Below, piece after piece: positions 10,441 through 20,863 of a stretch of DNA of 64,000 bases. A program made the position numbers and the translations under genes. Position 1 is the first letter of the stretch, and each line of letters begins with the position of its first letter. The notes beneath the pieces were generated by a model, which searched no databases, was not told the origin of the DNA, and saw only the letters and a list, made by a program, of their open reading frames with translations. This DNA comes from Phytophthora colocasiae (lineage: Eukaryota; Oomycota; Peronosporomycetes; Peronosporales; Peronosporaceae), in assembly GCA_018806915.1 (NCBI GenBank), contig JAGKQI010000049.1:1922001-1986000 (forward strand), given 5' to 3'.

Positions 10441-12652
10441 TTACCACCCGGCAAAATTGCCGAATGTACCGGATGCTAGTTTCTTGCTTTTCTTCTTGCT
10501 CTCAATGACAGTAGGCACGGCTGGTTCCAACGATCGCTTCTTGGACAAGGAGTCTGATTTCTCCTTTAGATACTTTCCTACGTTTTCATCTTTCGAAGTT
10601 TCGTGTGTTGGAATGCTCGCCACGTCCAGTTCTCCCAAATCGTCATATGCGACCCACTTGCCACCAACTTTCAAAACGGCACCCCGCACTTGCTGTTTCG
10701 CCTCCTGGGTAGCTTTTTCCTTAGCAACTTGGACGGCATCCAAACCTTGCTCTTGAGCTTCCTCGTACTCCTGAAACGGGTTCACAAATACCTGAGCATG
10801 CTTAATGCGCACGTCTTCAATAGGACGGTCATCTGCACCCGTTTCCACGCGCTCAACGAGATCAAGTACATCCATTCCACCGACAACATGACCGAATACA
10901 GCGTGCTTTTTGTCCAGGTGTGTGCAAGCTTTGAAAGTGATAAAGAACTGAGAGTTATTCGTTCCTGGCCCAGAGTTTGCCATACTCAGCACACCACGTG
11001 CGTCGTGAGACTGTACCACAGAGAGAGACAACACACGTTAGCTACAGATACATTAAGGTAGGCCTTTGAAACGTACCAATCGGCTGTCAATTTCATCACG
11101 GAATGGCTTCTTCCAAATGGATTGGCCTCCTCGACCTGTCCCCGTCGGATCCCCTCCTTGCATCATAAAACCCTTTATGATCCGGTGGAACAAGACCCCG
11201 TCGTAATACTTGTTTTGACACAAGCTCATGAAATTGTCTGCAGTCTGCGGGACGAAGTCGCAATCGACCTCCAAGTTGATGTCGCCTAACGTTGTTTCAA
11301 GTCGAACGAGCCCTTTCTTCTTCAGTTTCCGGACGGCCTTCCACCTACGCTCCAGCATCTCTTGTTCAGAAGCCACTGCCATGACATTTTTTGTTACAGG
11401 AGCTCTCACACTCGATGTAAACGAGCTGGAGCACTCCCCGGCAGTAAACTGCGAATACTGCAGCTTTCCTGAACTTGTCGCCTTGCTAGCTGTGGCTTCT
11501 TCCTCTTTTGATAAGTTGTGGTGGGTTAGCGATGCCACAATTTTATCCTTCTCGCTCACGCCATCGGACCCAAGTTTAATCTTCTCAGCAAGTTCCCTCT
11601 GTGACGCTCGCTTAGCTTCAAGCTATACAAAATTCAGTGGAACACATTAGGTTGTACTGCTGTGGATAATTTCACAGAGCTGGCTCACCTCTTGCAGAAT
11701 ACGGTCTGTCGCTGCATTTGTGCGGATGTTTCGAGCAGCCGTAGACGAAGAAGCGGACTGTTTCAGTAAATATCACAAGCCATGAATAATGTCAAATACT
11801 GCCAGAAGTGCAACGCAAAGTGTTAAACCACTTACGTTTTCGCTTGCTTTTGCACGACGCAAGTGCTCAAAGTTTTCAATTTCACGATTGGAAAAATCTT
11901 GTGGATCCTGCAGAATGATAACGTCCTTACGTTTAAACTTTGCGCCGGAAATGAGATCCTGCCAGAGAAAGTCAAAGTTAGCAGATTATACAAAACAATG
12001 CGCCGCAAGGTTAGTAACCCACCGTCCAGTTTTTCGGTTTGATGTTGAGTTCTTCCACAGCCTCGTAGCAGAAAACGTTGCCTGTAGTTGCGATAGCAGC
12101 AATCTTGGTGTTATCCGTGAAGACCTTGTAGGTCACAGGGCAGAAATACTCTCCCTGGGAGTTTTTACTAAAGTGCAGTTGAATAAGTTCCTTCAATGCT
12201 AGCGATTTGCCTGTAACGGGGTTCTACTCAACATACATGCATAATTTAGTATAAAATCCCTCTCTAGGTTGGAGACTGGTGGACGTACAATTTGGTGCTC
12301 CTTAACGTATGGCACAACCGCTTCCAGATCAAATAAGTGGCCCTCCCGCGTGCACACCGGGTTCTAACATCGCATGCATAAGCGTTAAATTACTTGTAAT
12401 AGTAACAAAACAAGAATATTAAGAGATTCTCACCGTAAAGGGGCTGAGAGTGATGGAACAGCAGTTGAATGGCAAGCCTAAACGAATTTATATAAGTCGG
12501 GAGTTAATACACCAGAGAAAGCGATGAAAAAAAGACGTAGGTGACGTACGCTTGTAGGCGCGACGGATCTCCTGCTTCTTGCCGCCGTAGAGATACTTGT
12601 GCTCGGTCTGTGTGATGAACAACCGGTCCTTGCTGTGGCGGTTCTTGCCCAT
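10441..12652 (-). CDS. PPIL2: PPIL2-type peptidyl-prolyl isomerase with U-box, eight exons
   Basis: Exons (minus): 12652-12550, 12477-12434, 12363-12289, 12223-12023, 11958-11836, 11757-11689, 11622-11077, 11010-10441. Phases close to 576 residues (human PPIL2 about 520). The N-terminal U-box (RING-like, no zinc ligands) reads through [16 protein letters not shown] and [20 protein letters not shown], followed by the second half ending near [11 protein letters not shown]. The cyclophilin domain covers about residues 340-500, with [39 protein letters not shown] and [14 protein letters not shown], so the catalytic Arg of FHRII and the QGGD and SQFF motifs are present. The lysine-rich tail suggests nuclear location. 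PPIL2 is a spliceosome-associated prolyl isomerase with ubiquitin-ligase-like U-box; the same role is likely here. Confidence 0.92.
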
Positions 12653-12730
12653 GATGTCTCTTGTTGGACGCCACTTATGAAATACTCGCTTTAATGACTT
12701 AGTGACGTATTTTGATCTCCACCGCTCAAG

Positions 12731-13319
12731 ATGACTCGCGTGCTTCGACGAGTGGCGGCCTCGGCGCGTCGCTGGGGCGCGTTGACGCCTGCATCTGCCA
12801 CTACCACCAGGTCGTATACTGCGCTAGCCACGAGTTGGCGTCCAGAACTGCCTCACAAGCTTCAGTTGCCACTGGCAGCTGTCCGGAGCCTCTCGACGTC
12901 TTCCAGCAACAGCATCTTCGAGTTAGCACAGGCACTCAAAGCCAAGGAAACATCTACGGACGACCGTGTGGCTGCTATCAATGGGCTGAATCTGAGCACT
13001 TCGCTGGATAAGACGGTCAAGGAGCGACATGCATTGGAGATAGTGGACAGTGACGCATTGGAAGCACTACTGAGCCTCCTGCAAGACAGCGACACTATCG
13101 CCTCATCCGATCTACTGGTTCCGTCCTTCCTGGCGCTCATCCGTCTGTCCGTGGAGCCACTATTGGCTCAGGAGTTATTAAGACTCAAGGCACCGACGAT
13201 TTTGACTCCATTTCTGACGCAGACGGATCCTCGACTTCAGGCGGCTGCGTCTCTCACGTTGGGCAATTTGGCACTGGCGCCCACGGCTGGTGACGCTGTT
13301 TCTTCTCCTACTGTCGTGA
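12731..13319 (+). pseudogene. Armadillo-repeat protein, 5' half, split by a copia insertion
   Basis: Starts at the ATG 12731 and reads 196 codons before the copia LTR at 13320. The first about 35 residues are basic, rich in Ser/Thr/Ala and nearly free of acid (MTRVLRRVAASARRWG), as expected of a mitochondrial presequence. The rest is helical repeats of the armadillo/HEAT kind (LEALLSLLQDSD, LTLGNLAL). The frame then runs into the LTR and stops at TGA a few codons later, so as it stands the product would be a truncated protein. Joined to 18427-19031 with one CGTGA copy removed, the frame is exactly restored (1,194 nt, 397 residues). No other disabling change is seen, so the gene was intact until the insertion. 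Confidence 0.88.
13315..13319. repeat. Target-site duplication CGTGA, left copy
   Basis: CGTGA directly precedes the left LTR and recurs at 18422-18426 directly after the right LTR. Five bp is the usual duplication length for copia elements. Confidence 0.9.
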
Positions 13320-13538
13320 TGTTGGCAGGTTGAAGTGAGCTCGGCGAGGTAGATTGTAGACTGATGTATTTGTTTGTTATGTAAGGCATGTTCACTACGT
13401 AATTCTTGCTGCTGTTCGTTTAGTCGTACGCGTTCTCCTACTGCACCATCTCGTTCTCCGCCATCTCCGCCTGCACGTTGGATGAGATACCACCACTTCA
13501 TACACGCACACTCCCAAGATCACTGGCGAGTTCCGACA
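13320..13538 (-). repeat. Copia 3' LTR (left copy), 219 bp
   Basis: Starts TGTTGGCAGG and ends TTCCGACA on the plus strand. Compared by eye it is identical along its full length to the copy at 18203-18421. The element is on the minus strand, so this is its 3' LTR. The apparent ORF MKWWYLIQRAGG on the minus strand is only LTR sequence read through. Confidence 0.95.
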
Positions 13539-13549
13539 CTCCTTCCCGT
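13539..13549 (-). other. Polypurine tract of the copia element
   Basis: On the minus strand ACGGGAAGGAG immediately precedes the 3' LTR (TGTCGGAA...). This is the expected place and composition of the plus-strand primer. Confidence 0.75.
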
Positions 13550-16500
13550 GCGGTCAACCTGAAAGCATCACAAGCCCACGTAGTTCAGCGAGCCGTGGCG
13601 CCGGGATGACCTTTGTCAGGACGTCCGCTCGCATCTTCTTGGACTCGCAGTAGTTGATCAGCAGCACCTTCTTCTTCACGAAGTCTTTCACGAACTTGTG
13701 GTGGTGTCAATGTGCTTCGCGTGCCCAGTGGTGTCCTCGCCTTCGAGTTGAGCGATCGCTGCTTGATTGTCGACGTGTAGCAGTGACGGCATCCGCACCT
13801 TGATCCCTATCTCTTTCAAACACTCGATAACACCGAGCATGCGCGCAGTAGTATGTGAGGCCGCGACAAACTCCGACTCCATCGTCGAGAGCGCGACGCA
13901 CGCTTGCTTCTGCATATCCACGCCACCACAGCGCCGGCCATCATTACAACGCCACCACTCACGGACTTCCTGTCCTTCTTGTCAGCTGCGTAGTCGGCGT
14001 CGCTGTACGCCTCCACCAGCACACCATCCTCACCCATCGCGTTCTCGTCTGCGTTCATTACGAACTTGATGTTCTTGGTACCTTTGAGATACGGCAATCC
14101 GCTTCGCCAATCTCCAGTCAGCCTCTCGGTGCGTGCAGAGTTCCTCGTCGCACGGTGCACGGCGAACGAGATGTCGGGTCGCGTGCACCTCGAGACCCAG
14201 AGTAAGCTGCCCACTAATGACTGAAACGTCTGCACCGTCGGGCGACCTGGTGTACCAGCACCGCCACTGAGCAATAACTCACCTGCGCCTCGCCGTCTTG
14301 CTCGCCTCCGATTGGTGTGTTGACCGGGGCCGCCTTGTCCAATCCGAACTTCATTAACATGTCCTGGATCACCTGCTCCTGGTCGAGAGCCCAGCCGTCC
14401 TCGTCGTCGTAGGTAAAGGCTATACCCAGGAACTTCGACACGACTCCTAAGTCCTTCAGCTCCACAACCTGCATGTCCTGAAAGAACTTGTCCACCTTCT
14501 CCACGCTTGTGGCCGTCACGATGATGTCGTCGACGTACACGCCGACGAGCGTCATACCATCCTTTTCGCTTTTGACGTAGAGGCAGCTGTCCGAGTAGCA
14601 CTGCTGGAATCCCAGCGACAGCAAGATGCTATGCAGCAACTGGTTCCAAAGCCTGCCCGACTGCTTGAGCCCGTAGAGCCCTTTCTCGAGCAACAACGCC
14701 AGCTCGTACTTGCTCTTGACTCCTAGCGCACGGAGCTGCTCTTCTGTGAATTCCATTCCGGTGGGGATGACGAGCATGATGACCAGCTCTGCCTCCTTCT
14801 TAGCTTTCACGTAAGCACTGGGCACGTCTCCGTGGCGCGCAGGAACCTTCCAGATGCGCGACACTACCAAGATGATCTTTCCCGACTCCATGTCGAGAAC
14901 AGCAGAGAAAGTGTACGTATAGTCGACTCCATACTCCTGCTCGTCGCCACGCGCCACTAATCGAGCTTTGTACCGCTCGATGGTACCATCCGCGTGCGTC
15001 TTTAGTTTGAATACCCACTTGGTGTGCAGAAGCTTCGCGTTCTCCGGCTTCTTCACCACCTTCCACGTGCCGTTCTGTTCCAGCGCCTCGATCTCTTCTC
15101 TGATGGCTTGTTTCCACTTCTCTGCGCGCGGGTCCCTCATCGCCTCGCGGAAGTTCTTCGGGTCCTTGAGCATGACCGCGCCCACGCGGCCAACGGGCAC
15201 GTGCTTCTTGCCCATGTAACGCGTGCGCATACGCGTGGGCTGCACCTCTTCTGCTGGTAGCTGCTCTTCATCAGCACCAGCTCCTTCCACTCCTGCAGCG
15301 TCTTCTGCAACAACTGTTCTCTCCTTCTTGCTGCTTTTCTTCGACTTCTTCTTTGGTCGCTTCTTCTTCGACATCACCGCCGGTTCGCCGCTCTTCGGTG
15401 TCTCACTGATCTGAGACAAGTCCGCGATGGGCTCCTTCCGTTCCGGCGGCCTCTCGCCATTTTCAACAGTTCTCTTCAGCTCGGGGTCCTCGCGCTTGAG
15501 TTGCTCCTGCAGCTGCGCATTCTGCTTGCTGTCCAGCGTCTCCACGTTCTTGATGTGCTGGGTGGTAATTACGATCCGGTCCTTCGGTAAGTACACTTGA
15601 AACCCTTCGTCTCGTCGTTTTTGCCCACGATCATGCCAACCTGTGCTCTGAACTTCCATGCTTTCTTGCCAGGATCTCTGTAGGCTGTGCACGGGCTCCC
15701 GAATGTGACAATGTCGGACAAGCTTGGCATCTTGCCCGTCAACATCTCGAGCGGAGACATGTGCTTGGGGTTCGCGCTGCACGAGCTTCTGTTCAACACG
15801 AAAGCAGCGTACTCCACTGCGTCTCCCCAGAAGTACAACGGCAACCCACTCGCGAACAGCATGCAACGTGCCATGTTCAGAACGGTGCGATGCATTCTTT
15901 CTGCTTTGCCATTCGATGCTTGATTCTCGCGCTCGCTAATCTGACGTCTAACGCCTGCTTCCTTGCAGAACATGTCCACGTTCACGTACCCTTGCCCCGT
16001 CGGTACGTGGTACATGAATCCGGCAATTGAATCGTTTTTCAAAGTACACTAAGAAGTGTTCAAACTCCTTTGTAGCATCCGCCTTGTTCTTCGCGAGGAA
16101 GACGCGCACGTAGTTCGTCGAGTAGTCTGAAGTTGATCAGGTACTTGCTGCCGCGCCTGTCCCTCGGAGTCATGGGGCCCTTAATGTCACTGCCGATGAC
16201 GCCACCAATCTTGTCAATAGGTGCGTTCGCGCCCGTGTCCTTCTTGGACTGATTGTTCTTACTCTGCTTGCCTTGTGCACAGGTCAAACAGTTGGGCCGC
16301 TCTCGCTTGTCAGCCGGATACCAGATCCAGGCGTGTCGGCCATACGCTCAACTGTATCGTACGCAACGTGGCCCAGCCTCTTGTGTAGTTCGAGCAGCGT
16401 CGACCTGTCATTGCATCCTCAAGTGATTCGCTCGCTGACTTGACTGCCTCCGTCACCGCGTTGACGCGCATCTCCGTGGTCATCTCACCCATGGCGTCGA

Positions 16501-18198
16501 TCATTAGTACCTTGTTGCATCTGTAGACCTCGAAGATTCGCAAGCCAGTGTTCTTCTGCACCGTGTAGCTCTTACCGCCGTGGCGCTCCAGGTACACGCC
16601 CTTCTCCTCCAATATGCCGTAGCTGATGATGTTGTCCGGTAGGTTATCACCGTAGTAGACGTCAGACAAGTCCACGATGACCTCGTTGCTATCCACTATC
16701 GCCCGCAGCACCACCGTACCCTTCTTGACCACGTGTATAAGGTCGCCGTTAGCCGCTCGGTACTGCTCGTCACAGTCGACGGCGTTCCGCAGCAACTTCT
16801 CGTTCTTCACCAAGTGCACACTGGACCCGCTGTCCAAGATCCACGTGCACGAGTCCGCGTTCGTGCCGGTTCCGACGGCCAGCGTGACTCGAGTCGATGA
16901 CTTAGCATCGCTGTTTTCTTTACCTGGGCAGTCTCTGGCTAGGTGCCCGGCTTCACCACACCATTGGCAGGAGCGAGTCTCCGTGCCGTCAACACGGGCA
17001 ACAGATCCTCGTCCACCTTGATCTCCACGGCCGCCACCGTGAAATCGACCGCCTCGTCCGCGGTTCCCGCGACCACCTTTGGCCGTGCCCGCTCTCCTGC
17101 TTGAGCATGTTCGCCTCGAATTCAATCGCGAACGCCACTAACTCCGTGGCCTGCTGTAGATAGTCGACGCGCTGCGAGTTTAGCCGCGTCAACATCGCAC
17201 TCTGCAAGTACGACGGCGCCGACTTGCACAAACTCTGTAATACATGCAAATCCGAAGAACCGGAACGCTCAGCCACGTACGTCAAGTACTGGTAGTGCTC
17301 GGCCCACGTCCTGCTCTTCAACTTCTCCGAAGTCATCAACTGCAGTCCCTTGCTCGCAGTGATTGTTGTCATGTACGGCACGAGCATCCTGTTCATCACG
17401 TGTTCCAACGTAGGTGATTCGCCGTCCAGAGCGGGACCATCCTCTCGAAATACACAAGTGCTGTGCCATCGAGCTTACCATTAAGAGCGAGGATGCGGAA
17501 CTCTTCCGGCCAGTCTCCTCCGCTCATCTGCTGTGCTGCAGCCAGGCGCTGCAGGAATCTCAGTCCCCACGACTTGAAGTCCGCCCCAGTCCCGGGTATA
17601 CTTCCTTGCCTGAGAACTTCCCGAATCCGGGCCAGTCCAGGTCTCGCGGCTTCGGGATCTTGATGCCGAAGTTCGTCGGCGGCACGAATTGCTCCGGCGG
17701 CGGCACGTACGGTTGCTGTTGCGGTTGCTGCACATTCGTCGCCTGCTCCACCGGACGCTTCGGCGCCGGGAGCGTTGGTGCTGTCGGTACTACCGAGAGC
17801 ATTGACGCGTCGAGAGAGCCTACTCTCATTCTTCGGTCTCTGGCTTTATAAAGTCCGTGAACGCGCTCGACGCGCCGTATGCTGGTTCTCGTACGGCGGC
17901 GCGTGCGACGGCTCGTTGCGATGCTGCAGCTGCTGCTGCAGTTTCGCTTGATTGACCATGAACTGGGCCTGCTGCTTGGCCATCCCTTCGAGTAGTCCTT
18001 CGAGTCTGTCAATTCGCTCGAGCTCTCGCTGGAGCCCCGACTGCCCCTTGCATGGGGTTCGGACAAGCCCGAGTCGGAGCGCGTCCTGGAACAACTCGAA
18101 CGGGTCTGCAGCCACGTTCAGCCCTTGAACGTCGGTGTCGTGCACGTCGTGCGCAGGGCTTGCCGTTGTGAGGTGTCGTCGGAGCTTATTGGGCTCAT
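13550..18198 (-). pseudogene. Copia gag-pol, broken by several frameshifts
   Basis: The gag start MSPISSDDTSQRQALRT (ATG 18198) goes out of frame within 20 codons and continues in another frame as HDTDVQGLNVAADPFELF. Further frame changes occur near 17870, 17580 and 17420, then near 17010, 16300, 16050, 15870, 14210 and 13820. Recognisable parts in order: gag; CCHC knuckle CQWCGEAGHLARDC near 16950; protease WILDSGSSVHLV near 16830; integrase end (NGKAERMHRTVLNMARCM) at 15960-15860; reverse transcriptase 15130-14300 with RYKARLVARG and YVDD near 14535; RNase H (ALSTMESEFVAA) near 13880. Everything needed is present in the right order but not in one frame. Sequencing indels could explain some shifts, yet neighbouring genes have none. 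Confidence 0.85.
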
Positions 18199-18202
18199 AA
18201 CC
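18186..18202 (-). other. Copia primer-binding site, half-tRNA initiator-Met type
   Basis: Immediately after the 5' LTR (…TGCCAACA) the minus strand reads GGTTATGAGCCCAATAA. GGTTATGAGCCC is complementary to the anticodon arm of initiator tRNA-Met (GGGCTCATAACC). The position next to the LTR and the match in the other copia element make the assignment good. Confidence 0.75.
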
Positions 18203-18421
18203 TGTTGGCAGGTTGAAGTGAGCTCGGCGAGGTAGATTGTAGACTGATGTATTTGTTTGTTATGTAAGGCATGTTCACTACGTAATTCTTGCTGCTGTTC
18301 GTTTAGTCGTACGCGTTCTCCTACTGCACCATCTCGTTCTCCGCCATCTCCGCCTGCACGTTGGATGAGATACCACCACTTCATACACGCACACTCCCAA
18401 GATCACTGGCGAGTTCCGACA
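18203..18421 (-). repeat. Copia 5' LTR (right copy), 219 bp
   Basis: Identical by eye to 13320-13538. As the element is on the minus strand, this is its 5' LTR and should hold its promoter. Confidence 0.95.
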
Positions 18422-18426
18422 CGTGA
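18422..18426. repeat. Target-site duplication CGTGA, right copy
   Basis: Directly follows the right LTR and repeats 13315-13319. Confidence 0.9.
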
Positions 18427-19031
18427 AGGCTGTGCTGAGTGTGCTGGAGAGCCCTCACGAAGCAATTAAACGTGCAGCCTGCACTTCTGTGGGGAACATC
18501 GCCAGCACGGCCCCTGGTCAGCGCCAGGTGATGGAGCAAGGTGGTCTGTTGCGCTTGGCGGGGTTGCTAGAGGACGACTACAGTGACGCTCTTCGTAGTG
18601 CTTCTGCCTTTGCGCTGGGAAACATCCTATCTGGACGGGACATTGATGCACAGGACACTCTTCGCGAAAGTGGTGCCTTGCCAGCTCTTGTGCTGCTGCT
18701 GTCGCCAGTCTTCGCTGAAGACGTCAACAGTAGTGCTGCCTGGGCAGTGCATCACGGTGTCTATCTGAATGCAGCAAGTCAGTCACTTGTTGCCGAAGCT
18801 GGAGGACTGGCTATGTTGGTGCAGCACCTTGCCAGTGGAGCGCTGGAGTCGCTGCAGACTAACGCCTTGTTGGCGCTGGAGAGCGCTGCGGTTTCGAACG
18901 AGGAGAATCTGGACTGGCTGCGAGACAACGGTGCTATCGACGTTCTTGAGCGTGTGCAGCAAACGGATGGAGATGCACTGTACGCCAATGCTAAACAGGC
19001 CCTGAAGTCTCTGCTTGATCAACTGAAGTAG
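18427..19031 (+). pseudogene. Armadillo-repeat protein, 3' half, cut off by the copia insertion
   Basis: Continues the frame of 12731-13319 (VV|KAVLSVLESPHEAIKRAA) and ends at TAG 19029-19031. The 200 residues contain three or four armadillo-like helical repeats, with the typical motif of small residues and a conserved Asn in the third helix (CTSVGNIAS, AFALGNIL, AAWAVHH, NALLALESAA). Importin-alpha is the best-known family of this type, but the likely mitochondrial presequence of the first half argues against a nuclear transport role. Without the first half this part has no own start upstream, so it is probably not translated unless the element is spliced out of the transcript. Confidence 0.85.
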
Positions 19032-19207
19032 AAGAACATGAAAGGTACTTTAGATTGGCTTTTGCTATTGCTATTTGGTCGTTAGATGTTTCAAGTCGCT
19101 TCTGGAGGGCAAACACAGAAAATGCCTCACCAGCAAACCATGGTAATGCAGATACTAATTCAAGGAGGCGCCTTCTAAGTAGGGTACTGAGGTGTACTTG
19201 ACAGAAC

Positions 19208-20863
19208 TTATTCGTTACTGCTGTGCGTGTGTGGCGCACTGGTACAGACAGCTAGCCGGATTGAACGGGACACGCTGTCGTTCGAAAGCGTCACAAAGAG
19301 CGCGGCCACGATCACAAACAGGAAGAACCACACTGGTGTAGTGGAAGGGCCCTTGGCTGTGCGGTTCTCTACTATTTCCTGTCGAAGACGAGCTTTCGCT
19401 TCCTCTAGTTTCTCGTCTTCGCCAATGTCAGCACCGTTCTCAGTGTGTGCATCCGCTGCTTTCCGTGCGACATCAGCATTCGGGTCATTGTCCACGACTG
19501 CCTGTTCCTTAGTGGGTCCCGGTGTCCCTGTCGTCGCCTTCACACCGTCCTCTTTTCCTTCCTGTCCAATTTCCTGCGCAACCTGCTGCTTCGGAGTGGG
19601 CACAGCAGCTTGAGTCTGAAGTTTCCAGCCATTCCCCACAAGAGCCTCCACCTCCGTCGCATTTTCATATGGCACCCAATGGAGCTGCTCGCAAGATTCA
19701 GTATCATTCACGCCTTCCTGGAAATTCACGCCAGAGAACTTAAGGTACGTCTCAAAAGAGCGCACAGACCCGAAGCCGTACTTGTCCAGCTCATACGTGT
19801 CCACCATGCCCTTAATGGGCTTACCAACCAGGTGGTTAAACCGGTTAACTGCCATTTCACTCTCGCGCTTCTTTACCTGTGCATCCACCGTAATGTGCTC
19901 GAAGCGAGCCGGAACCTTGGAGTAATTGTGATAAATCACAGATCCCAACTCGCTCGGGGAATACATGTCGTAGCCGTTTGTCCACAGGCGAGATGCACGC
20001 AAGAACTCTTCACCGTCGAACATCCAGAGTGTGTGCGAGTCCACCGGTACACGACGCTCGGCGTGGCACTTGTTGAAGGACAAACCAGCGCCCCAGAGTG
20101 CTTCCAACTGTGGGAATTTGGAGTTACTAATCATACTGGCTCCGACAGTTCGCACCAGTCCATTGGAGCCACGCGTGGTCGAGCACAGGTGCGGCAACGA
20201 AGCGGAGAGGGCATTGTCGCCGTTCTCCTTCACGAAGTCGTGGATGTGGTGCAAGTACGTGGAGAGCACAGCCATCTCGTTATCAACGCGCTTCCATTCC
20301 GCCAGTAGGTTCTCGTCCCAAAGGTTAGTGAAAATGCTGTGGCCGTCAAGCTGCAGGCAGAACTCTTCGTTCTGGATGAGCTTCTGCTGCTGGTGACGAG
20401 CAAGCGTAGGGCCTCGTGACTCGGAAGCAGAGTGAATGTCCACTCGAATGTGATCCTTGTAGGGGCATGCTCCCTTGTCGGGCCACTCGGCTTCGGCCAT
20501 CTTGCAGTACTCATCGAGACAACGCTCGTCACCGTCGTTTACCTGGTCCACAACTCCAAAGAAGAGTCGTTCCGGGTACTTGGCACGCTTAAATCCCGTG
20601 AAGATAGTCTTTCCACAGCGATAGCCGTCGCGGAAGACAGAGAGGCCTACGAAGATGTCGAAAGACGCGGGAATCTGCGCCGGCGGCGGTCGAAGCTGCG
20701 CCAGGGCCGGGTCCGCTGGAATGTGCTGTACGCTCGGGTCCAGCTTCACCGAGCGCTTGGTGTTGATAATACCCATGACGGACTCCATACTTTCAGCCGC
20801 AGTTTGCGCGTGCACTAGCAGCGCTACAAGCCACAGCAGCAGCATCGTGGGTGTAGCTGGCAT
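19208..20863 (-). CDS. GT60-like GlcNAc transferase, membrane anchored
   Basis: 551 residues from the ATG at 20863; a longer frame upstream lacks an ATG. The start gives a signal sequence (MLLLWLVALLVHA). The catalytic domain (about residues 65-300) resembles the family of the Dictyostelium Skp1 hydroxyproline GlcNAc-transferase (Pfam GlcNAc, GT60): FDIFVGLSVFRDGYRCGKTI, ERLFFGVVDQVNDGDERCLDEY, RGPTLARHQQQKLIQNEEF and the metal-site-like QLDGHSIFTNLWDENLL. A low-complexity Glu/Ala-rich stem and a C-terminal hydrophobic segment (TTPVWFFLFVIVAALFVTL) follow. The signal peptide suggests a secretory-pathway enzyme, unlike the cytosolic Skp1 enzyme, so its acceptor is unclear. The C-terminal membrane segment suggests type I topology with the domain in the lumen. 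Diverges from PA200 at 21693. Confidence 0.85.
   Translation of the reverse strand: MPATPTMLLLWLVALLVHAQTAAESMESVMGIINTKRSVKLDPSVQHIPADPALAQLRPPPAQIPASFDIFVGLSVFRDGYRCGKTIFTGFKRAKYPERLFFGVVDQVNDGDERCLDEYCKMAEAEWPDKGACPYKDHIRVDIHSASESRGPTLARHQQQKLIQNEEFCLQLDGHSIFTNLWDENLLAEWKRVDNEMAVLSTYLHHIHDFVKENGDNALSASLPHLCSTTRGSNGLVRTVGASMISNSKFPQLEALWGAGLSFNKCHAERRVPVDSHTLWMFDGEEFLRASRLWTNGYDMYSPSELGSVIYHNYSKVPARFEHITVDAQVKKRESEMAVNRFNHLVGKPIKGMVDTYELDKYGFGSVRSFETYLKFSGVNFQEGVNDTESCEQLHWVPYENATEVEALVGNGWKLQTQAAVPTPKQQVAQEIGQEGKEDGVKATTGTPGPTKEQAVVDNDPNADVARKAADAHTENGADIGEDEKLEEAKARLRQEIVENRTAKGPSTTPVWFFLFVIVAALFVTLSNDSVSRSIRLAVCTSAPHTHSSNE

Larger units (their letters stand above)
13320..18421 (-). mobile_element. 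Complete Ty1/copia retrotransposon inserted in the armadillo gene
   Basis: A 5,102-bp element with two identical 219-bp LTRs, a polypurine tract (13539-13549, minus strand), a half-tRNA primer site (18186-18202) and 5-bp target duplications. Identical LTRs mean very recent insertion, since the two LTRs are made equal at reverse transcription. Its own coding region is broken by frameshifts, so it was probably copied by proteins supplied in trans. It lies antisense to the host gene. Confidence 0.95.

Noticed and set aside
13178..13501. Minus-strand ORF beginning MKWWYLIQRAGG, and its twin at 18118-18384
   Set aside because: Both are LTR sequence read through by chance; their identity shows only that the LTRs are identical.
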